Part shown: positions 6,868-11,048 of the stretch, piece after piece
How positions within the stretch are numbered: the first letter of the stretch is position 1
How the letters are laid out: each line of letters opens with the position of its first letter
NCBI GenBank assembly: GCA_029932445.1
Contig: JAOZQB010000091.1
Location: 1 to 11,048, forward strand
Direction: 5' to 3'
DNA: 11,048 bases
From: Bacteroidales bacterium
Lineage (GTDB): Bacteria > Bacteroidota > Bacteroidia > Bacteroidales > JAADGE01
The notes under the pieces: model-generated
The model's input: the letters and a program-made list of their open reading frames with translations, nothing else
The model's database searches: none
What the model was told of the DNA's origin: nothing
Position numbers and translations under genes: made by a program

Positions 6868-6875
6868 TATATTTG
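6868..6875 (+). promoter_or_regulatory. Candidate -7 box (TATATTTG) for the SUMF1-fold gene
   Basis: TATATTTG is an exact TAnnTTTG match. The nearest TTG upstream (6849-6851) is 16 bases away, shorter than the usual spacing. A start near 6882 would leave a leader of about 107 bases. A GTAAA-T-TTTAC dyad (6883-6893) sits at that predicted start, where a repressor could act. Confidence 0.4.
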
Positions 6876-6988
6876 TATAATCGTAAATTTTACTTTATTT
6901 TTACAAAATAACTGAGTTTTTATTTTTAAGATTTAAAGTTTTTAATTTTAGGATTAATAAGTATTGAGAAATAATAAAAAAGAAGCAC

Positions 6989-7867
6989 ATGAAAAATAAG
7001 AGTATTCGCACGTTCATTTTCATTTTTGTTATAACGTTATTTAACATTAGTTTATATGCGCAGTCTCCAAAAATGGTTTTGGTTGAAGGCGGCACTTTTA
7101 CAATGGGTTCAAACTCAGGTGTTCCTGAAGAAAAACCGGCACATAAAGTTACGGTTAAATCATTTTATATTGCTGAAGCAGAAGTAACCGTTGCAGAGTA
7201 CAAGAAATTTGCATCAGCAACCGGAAAATCGATGCCCGAACCACCTGATAAAGAATGGATGGATTCGCATAAATATACACAAATGTTTTATGTTTCTTCC
7301 GGGAAACAGTGGTGGGGATGGGAACCGAATTTCCCGATTCAACACGTCAATTGGTACGATGCATCTGAATATTGTAATTGGTTAAGTAAACAAAACGGAC
7401 TGGAAAAATGTTATGTCAAAAATGCTGACGGCGGTTGGGATTTTGACAGAACAAAAAACGGATACAGATTACCGACAGAAGCAGAATGGGAATTTGCTGC
7501 CAGAGGAGGTAATAAAAGTAAAAAATATAAATATAGCGGAAGCAATAATATTGATGAAGTCAGCTGGTATGATGAAACTTCAAAACTTTCAGGACCGAAA
7601 AATGTAAAAACTAAAAAACCAAATGAACTCGGAATTTATGATATGAGCGGAAATGTCTGGGAATGGTGCAGCGATTACTATCAAACAAGTTATTATTCAA
7701 AATCACCCGAGGATAATCCGTTTTGCAGTACCCCGATGCCATACAGAGTGATACGAGGCGGGTCTTGGCATTATCGTGCGGAACTGGCAAAAGTTACCAG
7801 TCGTGACGGACCGAAATCCGGTAAAACAAACTATAATTTCGGTTTTCGTTTGGCTAAAAATAAATAA
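6989..7867 (+). CDS. Secreted SUMF1/formylglycine-generating-enzyme-fold protein, lacking the FGE cysteine pair
   Basis: A 292-residue exported protein with a type I signal peptide (cleavage likely after LYA, residue 24). The rest is one SUMF1/FGE-sulfatase domain: GGTFTMG (34-40), YIAEAEVTVAEYKKF (60-74), HVNWYDASEYCNWLS (119-133), RLPTEAEWEFAARGG (160-174), LGIYDMSGNVWEWC (214-227), RVIRGGSW (253-260) and GFRLA (285-289). True FGE uses a cysteine pair after the GGSW block. Here that stretch (HYRAELAKVTSRDGP) has none, so sulfatase activation is unlikely, and no sulfatase is nearby. Related domains serve as oxidases, ligand-binding modules or structural parts such as GldK, but the protein has no lipobox and none of the gld neighbours. 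The purine-rich AAAGAAGC before the ATG is only a weak ribosome-binding signal. Confidence 0.85.
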   Translation: MKNKSIRTFIFIFVITLFNISLYAQSPKMVLVEGGTFTMGSNSGVPEEKPAHKVTVKSFYIAEAEVTVAEYKKFASATGKSMPEPPDKEWMDSHKYTQMFYVSSGKQWWGWEPNFPIQHVNWYDASEYCNWLSKQNGLEKCYVKNADGGWDFDRTKNGYRLPTEAEWEFAARGGNKSKKYKYSGSNNIDEVSWYDETSKLSGPKNVKTKKPNELGIYDMSGNVWEWCSDYYQTSYYSKSPEDNPFCSTPMPYRVIRGGSWHYRAELAKVTSRDGPKSGKTNYNFGFRLAKNK

Positions 7868-7881
7868 TCCAAAAAAATATT

Positions 7882-7908
7882 AAACGATTCTTAACCGAAT
7901 CGTTTTTT
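7882..7908 (+). terminator. Intrinsic terminator after the SUMF1-fold gene
   Basis: AAACGATTC (7882-7890), loop TTAACC and GAATCGTTT (7897-7905) make a perfect 9-bp stem whose 3' arm runs into six Ts (7903-7908), then AATTTT. It begins 14 bases after the stop codon. The FKBP gene starts 16 bases beyond, so that gene needs readthrough or a promoter I cannot see. Confidence 0.8.
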
Positions 7909-7923
7909 AATTTTAAGAAAATT

Positions 7924-8412
7924 ATGGTAAAAAAAGCATCGTATATTTTTATTATTTTTTTGATTCTCGGAGTATTAATTTCGTGTAATAAAAATAAGAA
8001 AGATGCAGAATTAGCATTAATATCGGAATATCTGGAGGAACATAATATTACTGAAGAACCCCAAGCTGACGGATTATATTTGATTGAAACCGGTTTCTCT
8101 GTTTCAACGAGTTCAGAATCCGATTTTCCGCAAAAGGGTGATACGGTCATTGTAATTTATAAAGGATATTTGCTGTCAAATGCTTCGGTTATTTTTGATG
8201 AAAAAACAATTGATGAACCGGCACACTATGTTTATCTGAGTGATAATGTAATAAAGGGCTGGGAAGAAGCCGTCGGTATGATGAAAAAGGATGTTTCAGC
8301 ATTAATTATTATACCTTCTGATTTAGCTTATAAAGGTAAGCAAACCGGTATTATCCCGCCTTATTCAACTTTAATATTTGAAGTGCGAATAATTGATATC
8401 AGGAAACCTTAA
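7924..8412 (+). CDS. FKBP-type peptidyl-prolyl isomerase lipoprotein
   Basis: A 162-residue predicted lipoprotein (signal peptide ending LISC, Cys21). After a short charged linker, residues about 69-160 are an FKBP domain: KGDTVIVIYKGYL (71-83), IFDE (90-93, the F-D pair of the pocket), VIKGWEEAVGMMKKD (109-123, with the pocket tryptophan) and AYKGKQTGIIPPYSTLIFEV (135-154). Key pocket residues are kept, so isomerase activity is plausible; it would speed proline cis-trans changes in exported proteins. It resembles the GldI-type FKBP lipoproteins of Bacteroidota, but no gliding genes are nearby, so I give no gld symbol. It follows a terminator and lies 10 bp before the NadR-like gene, with which it is probably cotranscribed. 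Confidence 0.9.
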   Translation: MVKKASYIFIIFLILGVLISCNKNKKDAELALISEYLEEHNITEEPQADGLYLIETGFSVSTSSESDFPQKGDTVIVIYKGYLLSNASVIFDEKTIDEPAHYVYLSDNVIKGWEEAVGMMKKDVSALIIIPSDLAYKGKQTGIIPPYSTLIFEVRIIDIRKP

Positions 8413-8422
8413 GTATTTTATT

Positions 8423-8962
8423 TTGGATACCTATAATCATGTTAAGAAAGTTGTAATAACGGGACCGGAATCAAGCGGAAAATCTACATTAACAAAAGAA
8501 CTGGCAGATTTTTTTAATACAGAATATTATTCTGAATATGCCAGAACTTATATTGAAAATTTATCCGGAAAATATACTTATGATGATCTTATTTCAATTG
8601 CAAAACAACAAATTAAAGAATTATCCGGAACTGACATCAGGAAGGGAAGTAAATTTATTTTTTATGATACGGGACTGATTATTACAAAAGTTTGGTTTGA
8701 ATATGTCTTTCATAAAGTGCCTAATTTTCTTCTGAATTCACTAAAAGAAATTAAAATTGACTGTTATTTATTGTGTTATCCGGATTTACCTTGGAAACCT
8801 GATAATGTTAGGGAAAACGGAGGAAATATCAGATTTGAATTATTTGAAAAATACAAAAAAGAAATTGAAAAATATAAGATTAACTATTTAATTATAAGAA
8901 ATAAAGGAAATCAACGTTTTTTATCTGCAAAAGAATATTTATCTTCGGCATATTGTTTGTAG
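8423..8962 (+). CDS. NadR-like AAA_28 ATPase, probable nicotinamide riboside kinase
   Basis: A 179-residue cytosolic P-loop protein of the AAA_28/NadR kinase-domain family. The visible motifs are Walker A GPESSGKST (14-22), SEYARTY (37-43), FYDTG...ITKVWFEY (80-94) and the lid-like PDLPWKPDNVRE (120-131). In NadR this domain phosphorylates nicotinamide riboside to NMN. Stand-alone copies like this lack the adenylyltransferase half, so another enzyme would be needed to reach NAD. No pnuC transporter is adjacent, so the substrate is inferred. The frame has no ATG before the P-loop. TTG at 8423, ten bases after the FKBP stop, gives a short normal N-terminus. An earlier TTG at 8393 would overlap FKBP by 20 bases and add ten residues not expected in the family. 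Confidence 0.82.
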   Translation: MDTYNHVKKVVITGPESSGKSTLTKELADFFNTEYYSEYARTYIENLSGKYTYDDLISIAKQQIKELSGTDIRKGSKFIFYDTGLIITKVWFEYVFHKVPNFLLNSLKEIKIDCYLLCYPDLPWKPDNVRENGGNIRFELFEKYKKEIEKYKINYLIIRNKGNQRFLSAKEYLSSAYCL

Positions 8963-8971
8963 TTTATGAAT

Positions 8972-9004
8972 AAACTTAAAACTTAAATCAAACGTAAACT
9001 TAAA
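8972..9004 (+). repeat. Three AAACTTAAA copies before the SPOR-like gene
   Basis: AAACTTAAA occurs at 8972-8980, 8979-8987 (sharing two bases) and 8996-9004, in the 53-bp gap between the NadR-like gene and the SPOR-like gene. They could be binding sites or promoter-region spacers, or chance in AT-rich sequence. No exact TAnnTTTG lies here; TATTGTTTG at 8951-8959 has one base too many. Confidence 0.3.
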
Positions 9005-9015
9005 TTAAAAAAACA

Positions 9016-9606
9016 ATGAAAAACATTTTTAAATTATTGATTTTAGCAGGGATATTGGTGTTCTCGGGATATTTATTTCCGAATAAGGTACAAGCACAAG
9101 TTACATTCAATGATAATATTGATGAAAACAGACTTGTATATTGGTTTTTTGTCAGCGTCAGAGAAAAAGAAGATGGTGAAACCGGTTATGTAAGCTATGA
9201 TTTACAATTAAAAGGGAATAAAATTCAACACGGGAGTCAAAAAGATTATGATAAAAATTTATGGAAATATTTAGGAAACGGTCAAAAAATGGCAATCGGC
9301 CCTTTTAATGAATATGATGAAGCTAAAAAAGCACTTATTTTTTATAAGATTCAAGATGAACCGCATGAATTGGATACGACCTTTGATAAAGATCAAACAA
9401 TCTTTTGGTTTGTGCTTCACGTGAATCGCAGATCACGTTCAAATTCGTATCAATTAGTGAGAAAACCGGGAGCAATTGCCTCCGGAACATATTCTGATTT
9501 TGATGTTTTTCTTAAAGAAAATTTGATGATGCGTGTTATGACTGTAGGACCTTTTATTTATATGCCTGAAGCTGAGGAAGCTAAACGGATTTATCGTTTG
9601 CATTAA
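9016..9606 (+). CDS. Secreted protein with two tandem SPOR-like modules
   Basis: A 196-residue exported protein with a signal peptide probably cleaved near VQA-Q (residue 27). I do not recognise a named family, but the mature part is an internal duplication. Module 1 (about 42-112) opens YWFFVSV, and module 2 (about 130-194) opens FWFVLHV. Each then has a G-rich strand with a [YF]D (HGSQKDYD, SGTYSDFD) and closes with a GPF turn and an alanine-rich helix (IGPFNEYDEAKKA, VGPFIYMPEAEEA). That strand-GPF-helix ending is typical of SPOR domains, which bind denuded peptidoglycan glycans at division sites. Sequence similarity to SPOR is faint, so binding is inference. It sits 53 bp after the NadR-like gene and opposite an M23 peptidase, and ends at a strong terminator. 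Confidence 0.75.
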   Translation: MKNIFKLLILAGILVFSGYLFPNKVQAQVTFNDNIDENRLVYWFFVSVREKEDGETGYVSYDLQLKGNKIQHGSQKDYDKNLWKYLGNGQKMAIGPFNEYDEAKKALIFYKIQDEPHELDTTFDKDQTIFWFVLHVNRRSRSNSYQLVRKPGAIASGTYSDFDVFLKENLMMRVMTVGPFIYMPEAEEAKRIYRLH

Positions 9607-9631
9607 AAAATAAACAAGTTAAATTATTATA

Positions 9632-9664
9632 AGGGTTGTTAAATCATTAACAACCCTATTTTTT
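9632..9664. terminator. Bidirectional terminator between the SPOR-like and M23 genes
   Basis: AGGGTTGTTAA (9632-9642), loop ATCA and TTAACAACCCT (9647-9657) form a perfect 11-bp stem, followed on the plus strand by A and six Ts (9659-9664). It ends the SPOR-like transcript. The T-run overlaps the stop codon of the convergent M23 gene (9663-9665), and on the minus strand the same stem follows that stop within six bases, with a weaker TATAATAATTT tail. Confidence 0.85.
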
Positions 9665-10973
9665 ATTCATCACCGTGAGCCGGATTTTTTCCGATTATAA
9701 CGGTATCTTTAACGATTGTATCTTGTTTCGCAATTTTATATGGTATATTATCTAACCAATCTTTAAAAACTATTTTTGTTTTATTGAAACTTTCTTTAAA
9801 TTCCGGTTTAATAGGTTCAACCGGCGGAGCATCAACATGCAACGGGTTAATGTTTTTTCCGTTTTTCCATACACGAAAATCCAAATGCGGTCCGGTTGCC
9901 AATCCCGTCATACCTACATATCCGATAACTTGACCTTGATGAACACGAACACCGGCATGAATGCCTTTAGCAAATCCTCTCAAATGCATGTAACCGGTAG
10001 AATAAACGCTGTTATGTTTAATTTTAATATAATTGCCGCCACCGCGTGTATAATATGCTTTAAGAACAACACCGTCGCCGAGCGCATGAACCGGAGTTCC
10101 GGACGGTGCTGCATAATCGACACCGAGATGCGGACGAACAATTTTTAAAATCGGATGTTTTCGGGCATAAGAAAAACCGCTGCTGATTCTTGAAAATTTT
10201 AAAGGGGCTTTTAAAAATGCTTTTCTTAAACTGTTTCCGTCAAGATCGTAGAAACTTTCTACACTGTCTTGTTTAAACGGAACGGCATAAATAGTATCAC
10301 CGTAATGTTCGAAGTAGGCAGCTAATATTTTTCCGTAACCGATTGAAGAATCATTTACAAATTTTTCTTCATAAACCATTTTAAATTTATCGTTTAATTG
10401 CAAACCGAAAAAATCAACGGTCCAAGCAAAAATCTCGGATAAATCATTTGCCAAAAGCGGTCTTACTCCTGCATCTTTCATGGCAAACCACAGATTTGAA
10501 GTAATAACACCACCGGTTTCTTTTATTTTTATATCAACTTTTTTCTTTCCCTCATACACATTTACCGAATCTTTTAAATTAAAAACCAGATAATCGGTTT
10601 TATTTTCTTCATAAACTAAATAGTCAACAGTTTCGGAAGTGTCCTTTGTAAAAAAAACGGTGTATTTTTGACCGCTTTTTATCTTTCTGACATCAAAAAT
10701 GTCTTTTGTTTTTTCCAAAACATTGTGAAGTTTACTGCTGATATTATATTTGTCAAATAAAGTACTTAAAAACATATTCGGTTCAATATAACCGCTTTCA
10801 GTTTTATAATTATCAGATTTAATACCATATAATTTATGCTCTTCAGGTTTGATTATATTAACCTTTTTTTGTTGAAGAGAAGTCCTGTTTTTAGCGTATG
10901 TTTTATACAAGAAATAGGCTCCGGTACTTAAAATAAGTATGCCAATAATAATAAACAGTATTTTTTTTGTCAT
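9663..10973 (-). CDS. MepM/Csd3-like M23 peptidase with N-terminal membrane anchor
   Basis: A 436-residue periplasmic enzyme held by one N-terminal helix (4-23). Residues about 60-110 look like an OapA/LysM-like segment (SGQKYTVFF). Residues about 155-260 resemble the second domain of MepM and Csd3 (ITSNLWFAMKDAGV through YDLDGNSLRKAFL). Residues about 261-380 are the M23 (LytM) domain, with HLGVD (H282, D286), YMHL (H330) and GPHLDF (H363). Such enzymes cut peptide cross-links in peptidoglycan during growth or shape control. The usual HxH closing motif is HxD here (H363, D365), replacing the histidine that normally binds zinc. All other active-site residues remain, and the change may be a family variant. 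A C-terminal tail of about 55 residues follows. A promoter box lies at 10992-10999. Confidence 0.9.
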   Translation of the reverse strand: MTKKILFIIIGILILSTGAYFLYKTYAKNRTSLQQKKVNIIKPEEHKLYGIKSDNYKTESGYIEPNMFLSTLFDKYNISSKLHNVLEKTKDIFDVRKIKSGQKYTVFFTKDTSETVDYLVYEENKTDYLVFNLKDSVNVYEGKKKVDIKIKETGGVITSNLWFAMKDAGVRPLLANDLSEIFAWTVDFFGLQLNDKFKMVYEEKFVNDSSIGYGKILAAYFEHYGDTIYAVPFKQDSVESFYDLDGNSLRKAFLKAPLKFSRISSGFSYARKHPILKIVRPHLGVDYAAPSGTPVHALGDGVVLKAYYTRGGGNYIKIKHNSVYSTGYMHLRGFAKGIHAGVRVHQGQVIGYVGMTGLATGPHLDFRVWKNGKNINPLHVDAPPVEPIKPEFKESFNKTKIVFKDWLDNIPYKIAKQDTIVKDTVIIGKNPAHGDE

Positions 10974-10991
10974 TTTTACAATAATTTATCG

Positions 10992-10999
10992 CAAAAGTA
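10992..10999 (-). promoter_or_regulatory. Candidate -7 box (TACTTTTG) for the M23 peptidase gene
   Basis: On the minus strand TACTTTTG, within TATACTTTTGCG, is an exact TAnnTTTG match and the best-looking such box in the window. The sequence 19-20 bases upstream is TTAT-like rather than TTTG. A start near 10985 would leave a leader of about 12 bases. Nothing else is seen in the last 50 bases of the window. Confidence 0.5.
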
Positions 11000-11048
11000 T
11001 AATATTTACAGAAAAGAAATAATAAATACAGCTTTTTGTATGTTTAAA

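Larger units (their letters stand above)
6572..6988. other. 417-bp gene-free divergent region
   Basis: This very AT-rich stretch separates the receiver gene (minus) from the SUMF1-fold gene (plus). I see no credible coding frame, tRNA or known riboswitch core. It holds a GCATA-TTT-TATGC dyad (6599-6611) 28 bases upstream of the receiver ATG, a cluster of TGTA/TACA dyads (6643-6678), A-rich direct repeats (6694-6766), an ATGTAA...TTACAT dyad (6823-6847), a -7 box (6868-6875) and GTAAA-T-TTTAC (6883-6893). No exact TAnnTTTG was found on the minus strand for the receiver gene. Confidence 0.6.

Noticed and set aside
6989..7867. Idea that the SUMF1-fold protein is GldK/PorK of the type IX secretion system
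   Set aside because: It has a type I signal peptide and no lipobox, and gldL/gldM/gldN are absent next to it.
7854..8150. Minus-strand 98-residue frame over the FKBP start
   Set aside because: It runs through a terminator and antisense to the FKBP signal peptide; no recognisable feature.
5560..9606. Idea of a single multi-gene defence or secretion system across the centre of the window
   Set aside because: Strand switches and three strong terminators split the region into separate short units with unrelated household functions.
9837..10148. 103-residue plus-strand frame inside the M23 gene
   Set aside because: It is antisense to the catalytic M23 domain, whose conservation explains the open frame.

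Overview
The window looks like ordinary chromosomal DNA from an AT-rich member of the Bacteroidota; the order within the phylum is not resolvable from this sequence. Several things point there. Five of the encoded proteins begin with short lipoprotein signal peptides whose lipobox ends in S-C or A-C. Start codons lack clear Shine-Dalgarno sequences. Several intergenic regions carry an exact TAnnTTTG box, the -7 element known from this phylum. The protein families also fit: LpxH with a GNHD motif, DUF4369-TlpA, an NadR-like AAA_28 kinase and an FKBP lipoprotein. I see no mobile element, CRISPR array, tRNA or rRNA.

Layout. Positions 106-1858 (minus) hold an lpxH-like lipid A hydrolase just downstream of a lipoprotein L,D-transpeptidase-fold (YafK/DpaA-like) enzyme. 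Positions 1918-3060 (minus) hold a lipoprotein TlpA-type thiol-disulfide protein, preceded by a leader with interleaved inverted repeats. Next on the minus strand come nhaC (3225-4694) and elbB (4823-5482), separated by a perfect 15-bp hairpin. A plus-strand lipoprotein with a single-cysteine thioredoxin fold (5560-6087) converges on a minus-strand stand-alone receiver domain with altered active-site residues (6155-6571); a strong bidirectional terminator separates them. A gene-free divergent region of 417 bp follows, with several dyads. The plus strand then carries a secreted SUMF1/FGE-fold protein (6989-7867) with its own terminator, an FKBP lipoprotein, an NadR-like kinase and a secreted protein with two SPOR-like modules (7924-9606). 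A last bidirectional terminator faces a minus-strand MepM-like M23 peptidase (9663-10973), whose promoter lies near the right edge.

How the genes fit together. Most products act in or on the envelope: lipid A synthesis (LpxH), peptidoglycan processing (YafK-like enzyme, M23 peptidase, perhaps the SPOR-like protein), periplasmic thiol chemistry (TlpA, CxxS thioredoxin), protein folding (FKBP) and ion homeostasis (NhaC). ElbB and the NadR-like kinase are cytosolic. Strand switches and strong terminators show these are several short transcription units, not one system.

I found no convincing novel multi-gene system. The items most worth a second look are the tlpA leader, the altered receiver domain, the HxD in place of HxH in the M23 peptidase, and the duplicated SPOR-like protein.
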